Positions 29,043-37,546 of a stretch of 64,000 nt of DNA are shown here, piece after piece. Position 1 is the stretch's first letter, and each line of letters starts with the position of its first letter. The stretch is from positions 1 through 64,000 of the forward strand of contig CAVSIB010000048.1 of the NCBI GenBank assembly GCA_963727835.1, given 5' to 3'. A model generated the notes under the pieces. The model did no database searches, had not been told where the DNA came from, and saw only the letters and a program-made list of their open reading frames with translations. A program made the position numbers and the translations under genes. The DNA comes from G026625185 sp963727835 (lineage in GTDB: Bacteria; Desulfobacterota; WTBG01; JAGOGO01).

Positions 29043-30362
29043 TTATAAATTTTTAAGAGGTATATTTTTGGAAGAAACGGCGACTACATGATCCAAAGAC
29101 TCTAAGGCGTTCGATATCTTTTCGAGCTCATGGTCCTTAACAAAAGGAATGCTCCCATTGCCCTTTCTATCGAGCAGGTCAAGAACCTTTTTAATGGTAA
29201 GGTTCCCCACATCTTGGGCAGGTTGGTAATAGGATTTAGAATCATCGTTTTGTTTAACCACGGATAATACCCTCGCTTCAACTAAGTCGAAAAGAAGTTC
29301 TCGGATAAGACGAATAGGAGCGCCTAACGCATGCGTAATCACATGGATATCGGCAGGTTTTTCTCCTTGACAGAAATTTTTCACGCAGCGTTCCACTATC
29401 CAGAGCGCCAAGAGTTTTTTATAGTAATAACTGATTTTTTGAGAGTCACTTTCAAATTCATAGTCCTCTTCATTATGGACCGCAAAAGAGATCTCCGCGC
29501 CAAGCAAAACAATAAGCCAGCTCAATTGCAGCCAGGCTAAGAGTAAAGGAAGTGCGGCAAAACCCCCATAGATGGCATTGTATTTTGAAACCCCGATTTG
29601 AAAGTAAATATAAGCTTTCTGGACAAGTTGAAAAATGGTGCCAGCTATTATACCCGCAAACAATCCTCCTTTAAAGCTAACACGCTTATTGGGAATAACG
29701 ATATACATAAAGGTAAAAAGCACCCAGATGAAAAAATAGGGCGAAAGTTTCAAGAGAAAAAAAATAAGAGGACTTATTTTCCCCAGTAAAGAGATTTTTT
29801 CTGTTATAAGTGTCATTTGACTTGTAATAAAGACTGTTAGGCTACTTGATGAAATTAAAAGAACAGGACATATGAGCATTAGGGAAAGGTAGTTGCTTAG
29901 TTTTGTTGCAAAACCCCGTCCTTTTTTTAAGTACCAAATGTCATTAAATGCTGTTTCGACATTGTTGAGAAGGCTTATGACCGCCCAAAGAAGTGTTAAA
30001 ACGCCAAACCCAGCAATAACTCCTCCTTTGGTGTTTGCTAACAGGGCATTTGCAAACTGGATGACCCATTTAAGAACCTCTTGTTGGCCCTCAAGTTCAT
30101 TTGTGAGGAAGAGTTCGAGATTTTTTTGTAAACCGAACCCTTTGGAAATGGCAAATGCCAAGGCGATTACCGGTACAACCGAAAGAAGTGAATAGAACGT
30201 TAACGCGGAGGCCCTCAATTGACATTTGTCTTCATTAAAACCGCGCAAGGCTAAAAGAAATATTCGTAACGTTCTTAAAAGGAATGATTTGCCGCGGGGG
30301 ACTTCTTTAATCCTGACGCGCCAGATTTCATTTCTTAAGTAGTTAAAAGTTTTTCCAAACAT
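29043..30362 (-). CDS. YihY / BrkB-family inner membrane protein with C-terminal domain
   Basis: A 439-residue protein. Residues 35-310 match the YihY/UPF0761 (formerly RNase BN) membrane domain, with six or so helices, LRASALTFYSLLSVVPVIAL, and the family motif YGGFAALPLLLAWLQLSW near residue 270. The last 120 residues are soluble and resemble a winged-helix tail (LTIKKVLDLLDR). The transport or structural role of the family is not firmly known. The gene is intact and stands alone between the IS630/MITE block and a ferritin-like gene. Confidence 0.92.
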   Translation of the reverse strand: MFGKTFNYLRNEIWRVRIKEVPRGKSFLLRTLRIFLLALRGFNEDKCQLRASALTFYSLLSVVPVIALAFAISKGFGLQKNLELFLTNELEGQQEVLKWVIQFANALLANTKGGVIAGFGVLTLLWAVISLLNNVETAFNDIWYLKKGRGFATKLSNYLSLMLICPVLLISSSSLTVFITSQMTLITEKISLLGKISPLIFFLLKLSPYFFIWVLFTFMYIVIPNKRVSFKGGLFAGIIAGTIFQLVQKAYIYFQIGVSKYNAIYGGFAALPLLLAWLQLSWLIVLLGAEISFAVHNEEDYEFESDSQKISYYYKKLLALWIVERCVKNFCQGEKPADIHVITHALGAPIRLIRELLFDLVEARVLSVVKQNDDSKSYYQPAQDVGNLTIKKVLDLLDRKGNGSIPFVKDHELEKISNALESLDHVVAVSSKNIPLKNL

Positions 30363-30467
30363 CTTTTCCTCCGGCTAATTCTTAACCGTTTTTCTTTTAA
30401 GACTTCACTCCGAAAAAAAAGAAAAATAATTTTTACGTCGCACCAGCAAGAGATTTCAGAAGATTCC

Positions 30468-30992
30468 TTACGCACCATCAAGTCCATGGTGTTCTTTTTT
30501 TTGGTACCAGGATACCGGATCAGTCAAAAATTCTTCAGTATCTTTAAGGGAAAGATAATGCGCGTGTTCGATTTTCGCGAGGAGATCAAAAAAACGTTTC
30601 TCGTGTGGGTCGGTGATGTGATCGCGGAGTTTAGCATAGTGCTTTGCGCCGCTTGCTTCGAAATCAATAGCTTTGCGGATGGCTTCAAGATCGTCAGCAT
30701 CTCCTTCAGGAATCTCTTCTGCTTTTTTAAGCATAGCGAGCAAAATGCCTTTAACTTGAGTATCTTTTACCTTGAGGGGAACACTTTCTGGCCAGGTCCC
30801 CTTGCTTTCCCAGCGCTTATGAAGCTCTTTTAGCTTTTCGTAATGTTCCAGTTCTTCATCTCCGATTTGTTGGAACATGGCTTTGCCGAGAGGATTTTTG
30901 GTTCTTTGCGCATGGTTAAGATAGAATTCCCGCTCCTTCATTTCATTTTGGAGGGCTACTTCCAGAGCATTGAGCCGTTCTTTTTCATCCAT
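30468..30992 (-). CDS. Ferritin-like (rubrerythrin-type) diiron protein
   Basis: A 174-residue four-helix protein. Iron-ligand pattern: Glu in LQNEMKEREFY, ExxH in GDEELEHYEKL, Glu in AIDFEASGAKHY and ExxH near KIEHAHYL. That is the ferritin-like diiron set. There is no C-terminal rubredoxin Cys4 site, so it is a truncated rubrerythrin type. The probable role is peroxide or iron handling in an anaerobe. ATG 30992 is chosen, five bases after a consensus GGAGG; the GTG two codons earlier overlaps that site. The gene is single and intact. Confidence 0.88.
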   Translation of the reverse strand: MDEKERLNALEVALQNEMKEREFYLNHAQRTKNPLGKAMFQQIGDEELEHYEKLKELHKRWESKGTWPESVPLKVKDTQVKGILLAMLKKAEEIPEGDADDLEAIRKAIDFEASGAKHYAKLRDHITDPHEKRFFDLLAKIEHAHYLSLKDTEEFLTDPVSWYQKKEHHGLDGA

Positions 30993-31189
30993 GGCCACCT
31001 CCTTTAAGGATCCTGAAAAGTAATTTTAAAAAAGTTTATTTATTTCCAAAATCCCTTCCCCTAAGCGCCCATCTTTGAAGATAAATATGGTAACGCAAAA
31101 AAAAATAAATGAACTGATAACCAGTTATGAAAGATAATAAAACCACTATACTAAAAAGAATAATACCTGTCAAAAAATATTCATCTTCC

Positions 31190-31888
31190 TCAATAGGTAT
31201 AAGACGAAAGTTATTCCCTTGATTAAGCCTGGCTCCATCCATACCGTGCCTCCATGGCGTTCGGCGATTTCCTTCACAATTGATAGTCCCAGCCCTGTTC
31301 CTTCAATTCCCTTTGAAGTTTCAAAACGGGTAAACCATCCAAAGACATTTTCGAAGCTTTTAATAAATAAACGATCCTCTTTTAAAAAGAGTGTAAGCCA
31401 GGAAGATCGTTATACCCGATCGTAATTTCACTCAACTCATCACCACCATATTTTAAAAAGTTATCCACTAAATTTCTTAAGGCCCGTAGCAGGGAGATTC
31501 TATCTGCCTTTATTTCTGGGCGGTCTTTCGGCTCCTCCCAAACAATTTGCCGGATATTAACTTGACGGAGAAAACTCTTCCTTTACCGTCTGGATGATTT
31601 TTTTTAGTTTTTTTACGGTTTCAATGGGAAGCGGCGATTCCTTGTTAGAGATGAAGAGATTTATCTATTCAACTAAATTGAAAATTTGTTCAGAAGTCTT
31701 TGGGATTTGATCACAAGATTGTCTTTCCTCATCATCGAGGGTATCCCAATAGCGTTTTTTGAGATGCTTCGTAAGTCCATAATAGAGAACAATGGCAGGG
31801 ATTTTGAGGCAATGGGAAACCGAATAGGCAACGACTTGATCTTTTCCGAACTTTTTTTTAAGTTCTTCCTCAATGGTCTTGCGTTAAT
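31190..31888 (-). pseudogene. Histidine kinase remnant (HisKA-HATPase), truncated and frameshifted
   Basis: Across frames, leftward from about 31888: a helical linker KTIEEELKKKFG, the H-box VAYSVSHCLKIPAI, LRALRNLVDNFLKYGG (N-box), FETSKGIEGTGLGLSIVKEI and HGGTVWMEPG. At least four shifts and a stop break it. Bases of the D-box (DDGVGI) appear deleted between IGYND and LFIKSF, and any sensor region is missing upstream of a stop near 31889. An ORF (31242-31036) runs on past the kinase end into a membrane helix (LTGIILFSIVVLLSFITG), which may be an unrelated small protein. It is dead. Confidence 0.8.
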
Positions 31889-32020
31889 TAGAAAAAAATT
31901 TTTCTACTCCTCTAATAAACGTTTATTGATACTATATGATGTAAATAAAAAGCGTTCACCCCCCTATATTTTGTACAAACTAAACTTCGAAAAATATTAT
32001 TTAAAAAAGACATTTTTTTC

Positions 32021-32048
32021 TTGACAAGCCTGTAAATTCCTTTAAAAT
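32021..32048 (+). promoter_or_regulatory. Sigma-70 promoter of the dcw operon
   Basis: TTGACA (32021-32026), 16-base spacer, TAAAAT (32043-32048, five of six). It lies 55 bases before mraZ, and transcription would begin at about 32055, directly at the MraZ boxes. The AT-rich stretch 31889-32020 before it holds nothing recognised. Confidence 0.75.
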
Positions 32049-32054
32049 TGGGCC

Positions 32055-32090
32055 AAGTGGTATAAAGTGGTATAAAGTGGAATAAAGGGT
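32055..32090 (+). promoter_or_regulatory. MraZ operator: three AAGTGG repeats plus AAGGGT at 10-bp spacing
   Basis: AAGTGG occurs at 32055, 32065 and 32075, with a degenerate AAGGGT at 32085, all exactly 10 bp apart. Tandem GTGG-type boxes at helical spacing ahead of mraZ are the known binding sites of MraZ, which represses its own dcw operon. The overlap with the transcription start fits repression. Confidence 0.85.
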
Positions 32091-32102
32091 ATTTAAATTC
32101 TT

Positions 32103-32543
32103 ATGTTTCGTGGCTCATACGAACACACCATTGATTCCAAGGGCAGGGTCAGTTTACCGGCTCAATTTCGAAGTCTGTTACCCAAGGATAACGAGCGCCT
32201 GGTAATCACAAATTATATTCCCTCTCATCTTTGGGCCTTTACGTATGAGAGCTGGATAAAATTAGAAGAAAAATTAGCCTCCTTTCCTTTGACTGATCCG
32301 GATATTCGTTCTTTTAAACATTTTTTTGTTGCTGGTGCTCACGATGTGTCCGTGGATAAGTTGGGACGGGTTCTTGTCCCCCCCCTACTCCGTGAATACG
32401 CCCACTTGAACAAAGACGTTGTTTTTGTCGGATCGATTACCCATATCGAGATCTGGGATAAAGGAAATTGGAAACCCACATTTACAACCTCTGAGTCAAA
32501 CGTGGAACAGGTTGCCCGAAAATTGGCTGACCTGGGTTTTTGA
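32103..32543 (+). CDS. mraZ: Transcriptional regulator MraZ
   Basis: A 146-residue AbrB-fold DNA-binding protein. It has the duplicated MraZ motif: DSKGRVSLPAQFR near residue 13 and DKLGRVLVPPLLREYA near residue 82. It forms a ring-shaped oligomer that binds the tandem boxes upstream of its own gene and tunes the division cluster. ATG 32103 begins FRGSYEHTIDSKGR, the normal family start. The stop is three bases before rsmH. Intact, and first gene of the operon. Confidence 0.96.
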   Translation: MFRGSYEHTIDSKGRVSLPAQFRSLLPKDNERLVITNYIPSHLWAFTYESWIKLEEKLASFPLTDPDIRSFKHFFVAGAHDVSVDKLGRVLVPPLLREYAHLNKDVVFVGSITHIEIWDKGNWKPTFTTSESNVEQVARKLADLGF

Positions 32544-32546
32544 TAA

Positions 32547-33482
32547 ATGGCCGATTTCCATCAGCCGGTTTTAGTAAACGAAACAGTCACAACACTCAGC
32601 TGCCATCCCGGCGGGATTTATTTAGATGGAACAATAGGAGGAGGAAGTCATGCTTATCACATATTTAAGACCTGCCCAGATATTAAACTGCTCATTGGTA
32701 TTGACCGAGATGAAGATGCCTTGCTCCAGGCTGAACGAAAATTGGTTTCCTTTAAAAGCCAGGTTGTTTTGATTAAAGAAAATTATTCACAGATTAAAAC
32801 AATTATCTCAAATTTGCAAATAAAATCAGTGGATGGAGTTCTTCTTGATCTTGGCGTTTCTACACATCAGCTTTTATCACCTAACCGGGGGTTTAGCTTT
32901 TCTACAGAAGGACCTCTCGATATGAGAATGGATAGAGAACAACAGATCACCGCATCGGATTTAGTAAATACTCTTCCCGTACAAGAGTTAGAGAAGATTT
33001 TACGGGAATATGGTGAGGAAAGATGCGCTGCCTCGATTGCAAAAATGATTGTAAGGGAAAGGGAAAAAGAGCCGATAGAAACAACCATGGCGTTGGCAAA
33101 TGTGGTTACGAAGACAATCCCTTTTTCGCTGCGTCCGCGAAAAATCCATCCGGCAACCCGAACTTTTCAGGCATTGAGGATTGCAGTCAATGACGAATTT
33201 TCCAATTTGGCAAGCGTTCTTCCTGATGCCATCGATACATTAGCGCCACGAGGGAGAATAGCGGTCATTTCTTTTCATTCCTTAGAGGATCGAATCGTTA
33301 AAAATTTTTTGCGGCAACAATCAAAGTCCTGTGTTTGTCCGCCGCACCTCCCGAAATGTGTATGCGGACAGATCCGAAAACTTAAGGTACTGACCAAAAA
33401 GCCGATTGTGCCAACGGCTGAAGAAATAAGGATGAATCCTCGTTCCCGGAGTGCCCGGCTTCGGGGAGCAGAAAAACTCTAA
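32547..33482 (+). CDS. rsmH: 16S rRNA (cytosine-1402-N4)-methyltransferase
   Basis: A 311-residue SAM-dependent methyltransferase modifying C1402 of 16S rRNA in the decoding centre. Visible: HQPVLVNETVTTL start, DGTIGGGSHAYHI SAM loop, DGVLLDLGVSTHQL, and the C-terminal RKIHPATRTFQALRI and ISFHSLEDRIVKNF. A CVCPPHLPKCVCG Cys cluster before the end is typical. Full length and intact. It follows mraZ almost without a gap, the universal dcw arrangement. Confidence 0.97.
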   Translation: MADFHQPVLVNETVTTLSCHPGGIYLDGTIGGGSHAYHIFKTCPDIKLLIGIDRDEDALLQAERKLVSFKSQVVLIKENYSQIKTIISNLQIKSVDGVLLDLGVSTHQLLSPNRGFSFSTEGPLDMRMDREQQITASDLVNTLPVQELEKILREYGEERCAASIAKMIVREREKEPIETTMALANVVTKTIPFSLRPRKIHPATRTFQALRIAVNDEFSNLASVLPDAIDTLAPRGRIAVISFHSLEDRIVKNFLRQQSKSCVCPPHLPKCVCGQIRKLKVLTKKPIVPTAEEIRMNPRSRSARLRGAEKL

Positions 33483-33503
33483 AGATCAAGGAAGGTGATA
33501 ATT

Positions 33504-33848
33504 ATGGATGATGTATTTACCCGAGGGTATATTCATACAGATATTCTAGGAGAGCAGATTGTTCAAGAACGCGCAGTTCCTTGGAAACAAGATGTTAAAA
33601 ATTATTTACTTATCGTGGCAACGTTGGTTTTTTTCACCCTCCTTTTTGTGTGGTCACGTTTAGAAGTACTCCAGATGGGATATGCGCTTTCGCGGGCCAA
33701 TCAAGTTTATGAAAACCTTGTAAAAGAAAGTCAATGTTTGCGGGTAGAGGTGGCCAGTCTCAAATCTCCCTCGCGCATTGAAAAACTGGCTAAGGAAAAA
33801 TTTGGACTCATCAACCCAACCCAAGGGAAAATTATCCTTATTCCATGA
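33504..33848 (+). CDS. ftsL: Cell division protein FtsL
   Basis: A 114-residue bitopic division protein. A basic cytosolic tail is followed by one membrane helix (LLIVATLVFFTLLFVW, about residues 33-49), then a coiled-coil ectodomain (LEVLQMGYALSRANQVY) and a conserved IEKLAKEKFGL. FtsL links FtsQ/FtsB to the FtsW-FtsI synthase. Sequence identity is weak in the family, so the call rests on topology, size and position between rsmH and ftsI. ATG 33504 follows AAGGAAGGTGA. The stop overlaps the ftsI start (ATGA). Confidence 0.85.
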   Translation: MDDVFTRGYIHTDILGEQIVQERAVPWKQDVKNYLLIVATLVFFTLLFVWSRLEVLQMGYALSRANQVYENLVKESQCLRVEVASLKSPSRIEKLAKEKFGLINPTQGKIILIP

Positions 33849-35794
33849 ATGAAATAAAGTGGATAAGATTTAGGATAATCATCATATTTTTTTCCTTTTT
33901 CTTTTTTCTCGTAGGCGTCGCAGTACGTGGTTACCAGCTTCAGATAATAAAACAGACCGAGCTCGTTCATCGAGCTGAGATCCAAAGAAAACATTTAATT
34001 AAGCTTTGGCCATCCCGGGGAGTAATTTATGATCGGAGAAAAAAGGAGCTTGCGGGCAGTGTGGAGGTGGATTCGATTTATGCCCATCCGTGGCAAGTAA
34101 AAGAACCGAAAAAGACTGTAGTAAGCTTAAGCAAGGTGCTTAATATAAATTCAGATTGTTTGCAAAAAACATTGCAAAGCACCTCTCCCTTCGTATGGAT
34201 TGCCCGGGGTATTTCTCCAGCCAAAAGGGGACAAATCGAGGCATTTGATCTCAAGGGGATTCATTTCTTAAAGGAGAATAAAAGATTTTATCCTCATTGT
34301 GACATCGGGGGGCATCTTTTAGGTTTTGTGGGGATCGATGGAAATGGATTGGAAGGGTTGGAACTAAATTATGACAATTTTATCAGTGGAGGAAACGAAG
34401 CTCTTTTAGTAGAGCGAGATGCCATCGGACGTGAGCTCATCTATTCAGGCATCCTCGCTTCTGAGTCCCCGGGCAGTAATTTAATCTTAACGATTGATCT
34501 CAATATCCAATATGTCCTTGAGAGAGAGCTCCAAAAAGCAGTCGAAGGATCGAGTGCTCGAGGAGGCATGGGTATTGTGATGGACCCTAAAACGGGCGAG
34601 GTGTTAGGACTTGCCATCCAGCCAAGTTTTAATCCCAATAATTTTAATTTCTCATCTCCAAACCAATGGCGGAACCGAGCATTGACCGACAACTTTGAGC
34701 CAGGTTCCACCTTTAAAGTCTTTTTGGCGGCGGCTGCGCTTGAGGAGGGATTGGTTTCCCCAGACGAAAATTTTTATTGCGAAAACGGAACGTATACGAT
34801 CGGCCGAAAGACTATCCACGATGTCCACAAATACGGAAACTTAACCTTTGCGGAAATTATAAAAAAATCTTCAAACATCGGGGCAGCAAAAGTCTGTGCG
34901 CGGATGAACGCCGAGACCTTTTACCGGCACATTCGAGCTTTCGGTTTTGGTGAGAAGACGGATGTTGATTTATCCGTTGAATCTCCTGGTTCTGTCCGGC
35001 CGTATCAGGGTTGGAAAGAAATCGAAAAGAGCAATATGGCGTTTGGCCAAGGAATTTCGGTTACCGCAATACAGCTCATCAATGCTCTCAGTTCGATTGC
35101 CAATGGGGGTTATTTGATGCGTCCGTATATCGTCAAAGGGATTGTAAATCAAAAAGGAGAATACCTGAAAAAGAATTTTCCCTCTGTTGTCCGAACAGTC
35201 ATTTCTGCCCAGACCGCCAAAGTTTTAACGGAAATAATGATTGGAGTAACCACACAAGGAGGAACCGGGGTAGCTGCTTTTATTCCTGGTTTTGAAGTTG
35301 CCGGGAAAACGGGGACAGCTCAGAAGATTGATCCCACTACAGGACGGTATACCTGGGCAAAACCCATAAGTTCTTTTATGGGATTTGTTCCCGCACGGGA
35401 TCCTCGGATTGCGGTTTTAATCGTGGTTGATGAGCCAAAAGGCAGAGGGTTTGGCGGTGCGGTAGCTGCCCCTGCTTTTAGATCTGTCGCGGAAGAGGTT
35501 TTGCACTATTTAAATGTTTTTCCAGAACCGAACCTTATGCCTGCGGAAGTCTCCATGAATATACCGGTTTCACAAGACACGTCTTTTAATAACCAGATTG
35601 ACACTTATTCCGGGTTAGATCGTTTGCCAGATTTTACTGGTTTGAGTATGAGGAGAGTTCTGCAGATTGTAAATGGATACAATTTAAAAGTGCAGGTAGA
35701 GGGCAGTGGAAAGGCAGTGGCCCAAAAACCTTCACCAGGCACCCCACTCAACGGGGTATCAGAGTGTTGGGTGGTCTTTAAGCCAATAACGTGA
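33845..35794 (+). CDS. ftsI: Septal peptidoglycan transpeptidase (PBP3/FtsI), with PASTA-like tail
   Basis: A 649-residue class B penicillin-binding protein. It has an N-terminal membrane anchor (residues 9-28), a dimerisation domain with SRGVIYDR-like WPSRGVIYDRR, and a transpeptidase domain. The nucleophile is Ser288 in PGSTFKVF, with SSN near 341 and KTGTAQK near 487. A C-terminal PASTA-like segment (LPDFTGLSMRRVLQI) is seen in PBPs of Firmicutes and Desulfobacterota. It crosslinks septal murein together with FtsW, encoded downstream. It overlaps ftsL by four bases. Intact. Confidence 0.96.
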   Translation: MNEIKWIRFRIIIIFFSFFFFLVGVAVRGYQLQIIKQTELVHRAEIQRKHLIKLWPSRGVIYDRRKKELAGSVEVDSIYAHPWQVKEPKKTVVSLSKVLNINSDCLQKTLQSTSPFVWIARGISPAKRGQIEAFDLKGIHFLKENKRFYPHCDIGGHLLGFVGIDGNGLEGLELNYDNFISGGNEALLVERDAIGRELIYSGILASESPGSNLILTIDLNIQYVLERELQKAVEGSSARGGMGIVMDPKTGEVLGLAIQPSFNPNNFNFSSPNQWRNRALTDNFEPGSTFKVFLAAAALEEGLVSPDENFYCENGTYTIGRKTIHDVHKYGNLTFAEIIKKSSNIGAAKVCARMNAETFYRHIRAFGFGEKTDVDLSVESPGSVRPYQGWKEIEKSNMAFGQGISVTAIQLINALSSIANGGYLMRPYIVKGIVNQKGEYLKKNFPSVVRTVISAQTAKVLTEIMIGVTTQGGTGVAAFIPGFEVAGKTGTAQKIDPTTGRYTWAKPISSFMGFVPARDPRIAVLIVVDEPKGRGFGGAVAAPAFRSVAEEVLHYLNVFPEPNLMPAEVSMNIPVSQDTSFNNQIDTYSGLDRLPDFTGLSMRRVLQIVNGYNLKVQVEGSGKAVAQKPSPGTPLNGVSECWVVFKPIT

Positions 35795-35822
35795 GAAAAA
35801 ATTTTTATGCCCAGTCGCTCTC

Positions 35823-37337
35823 ATGAACTTGAATGACCTTATTGAAGGATTAGCAATGAACCAGATTTCCGGGTCAACGTCAGAAGAAATTTTCGGAATT
35901 GCTTTTCATTCCAAGGAGGTTCAGTCTCATTTTTTATTTGCGGCTATCAAAGGAGTAAATCATAACGGACATGACTTTATTTCTGAGGCAATACGTCGGG
36001 GAGCAAAAGCGATTATTGCCGAGACAGTTCCCGAAACTCAACGTGAGGTAATTTGGATTACGGTACCAGATACAAGGATTGCCTTAGCCCAGGTTGCTGC
36101 CAAGTTTCTGGATGATCCGTCGTTAGCCTTAAAAATAGTGGGCATTACCGGTACCAATGGGAAGACCACGACCTCGTATTTATTGGAATCAATTTTTCGA
36201 GCAGCGGGATATAACCCCGGAGTTATTGGTACGATAAATTATCGGTTTGGAAATATCGTGAGACAATCACTGAACACCACGCCTGAATCTCTCGAAATCC
36301 AAAAGCTCCTTGCCCACATGGTGAAAGAAAAGGTTTCCCATGTGGCTATGGAAGTTTCTTCGCATGCACTTGATCAAAACCGAGTGGAGGGGGTTAACTT
36401 TGCGGTAGGAGTATTCACCAATCTTACTCCTGAACATTTAGATTATCATGGCACTATGGAAGAATACACGCAAAGCAAGGCAAAACTTTTTTCGCGCTTT
36501 TTAGATCGGAGTAAGATTGCCGGGGGAAAATTTGCGGTATTGAACCAGGATGATCCCCAGACGTCTTATTTTCGTTCGCTTACCTCTGTTCCGGTTGTTC
36601 TGTATGGTATGGGGAACGACGTCGATATAACCATTGAGGAAGTTCAGATTTCTCAAGAAGGGATACGAGGCACCCTAAAAACTCCTCGAGGGGATATAAA
36701 GTTTATCTCTTCTCTTTTCGGTCGGTTTAATATCTATAACATTATGGCTGCCGTTGGCGCAGCCATTTGCTTGGATACTCCTCTTGATGCAATCCGTTCG
36801 GGAATCGAGCATTTTATTTCCGTCCCCGGAAGGATGGAGAGGATAGGACAGGAAAGAAATTTTACTATTCTTGTTGACTATGCTCATACTCCTGATGCTC
36901 TGGAGAAAGCCCTTTTTTTTCTTAAGGAACTTGCACCCCTAAGGATCATAACGGTATTTGGCTGTGGAGGAGATCGAGATCGGAACAAACGGCCGATGAT
37001 GGGTGAGATAGCGGCGCAGCTGAGTGACTTAGTAGTGATTACCTCTGATAACCCTCGGACCGAAAGGCCAGAGGCTATTATTGCCGAGATTGAAGAGGGG
37101 GTTAAAAGTGCTGGTCTAGAAAAAATTTCTCTTAGTGAGGCACCCTATCGTAAGGGTTATTTTACGGTGGTAGACCGGTTTGAAGCCATTCAGACTGCTC
37201 TCCAGATGGCAAAGAGAGGAGATATTGTGCTGGTTGCCGGCAAAGGTCATGAAGATTATCAGATTATCGGGAAGCAGAGGATACCTTTTGATGACCGAGA
37301 AAAAATTAAAGAAGCGCTCAATAAAATTAAACCATAG
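35823..37337 (+). CDS. murE: UDP-MurNAc-tripeptide (meso-DAP) ligase
   Basis: A 504-residue Mur ligase adding the third residue to the peptidoglycan stem. Domain order: N-terminal UDP-binding (SKEVQSHFLFAAIKG), ATPase with GITGTNGKTTTSYLLES, central PGRMERIG and DYAHTPDALE, and C-terminal TSDNPRTERPEAI. The DNPR motif marks meso-diaminopimelate enzymes, so the wall is DAP-type. No obvious ribosome site precedes ATG 35823. A second in-frame ATG follows 12 codons later, but the first keeps a usual N-terminus. Intact. Confidence 0.96.
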   Translation: MNLNDLIEGLAMNQISGSTSEEIFGIAFHSKEVQSHFLFAAIKGVNHNGHDFISEAIRRGAKAIIAETVPETQREVIWITVPDTRIALAQVAAKFLDDPSLALKIVGITGTNGKTTTSYLLESIFRAAGYNPGVIGTINYRFGNIVRQSLNTTPESLEIQKLLAHMVKEKVSHVAMEVSSHALDQNRVEGVNFAVGVFTNLTPEHLDYHGTMEEYTQSKAKLFSRFLDRSKIAGGKFAVLNQDDPQTSYFRSLTSVPVVLYGMGNDVDITIEEVQISQEGIRGTLKTPRGDIKFISSLFGRFNIYNIMAAVGAAICLDTPLDAIRSGIEHFISVPGRMERIGQERNFTILVDYAHTPDALEKALFFLKELAPLRIITVFGCGGDRDRNKRPMMGEIAAQLSDLVVITSDNPRTERPEAIIAEIEEGVKSAGLEKISLSEAPYRKGYFTVVDRFEAIQTALQMAKRGDIVLVAGKGHEDYQIIGKQRIPFDDREKIKEALNKIKP

Positions 37338-37355
37338 GTTAAACGGAGGTTTTAT

Positions 37356-37544
37356 ATGGAAGAAGTTTTAGCGCCCAAGGATACGATAAAAAATTTTAGT
37401 GGATACATTATGTGCTTGCACCGGAAAAACACTCCTCGGATTTCAGTGAAGGTTTGCGAACAAAGTTGTCAACTCAAAGGAGAGTGTAAAGAGTACCGGA
37501 TATTTTTTGACGACCAATCAGTGAAGAGTAAATTGGTCAACTAA
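37356..37544 (+). CDS. Small Cys-containing protein of unknown function in the dcw cluster
   Basis: A 62-residue protein between murE and murF. ATG 37356 has a good ribosome site (ACGGAGGTTTT) and the stop is two bases before murF, so it is a real operon member. Four Cys: IMCLHRK, then KVCEQSCQLKGEC, with spacing Cys-x3-Cys-x5-Cys, which could bind a metal or a cluster. There is no membrane segment or known domain. I do not recognise the family. Its position suggests a link to wall synthesis or its control, which is only inference. Confidence 0.75.
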   Translation: MEEVLAPKDTIKNFSGYIMCLHRKNTPRISVKVCEQSCQLKGECKEYRIFFDDQSVKSKLVN

Positions 37545-37546
37545 AT

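Noticed and set aside
31461..31471. DnaA-box-like TTATCCACT
   Set aside because: Single imperfect copy inside a kinase remnant; no origin context.
32055..32090. Short tandem repeats as a mini-CRISPR
   Set aside because: 10-bp period, no spacers, and position before mraZ identify MraZ boxes.
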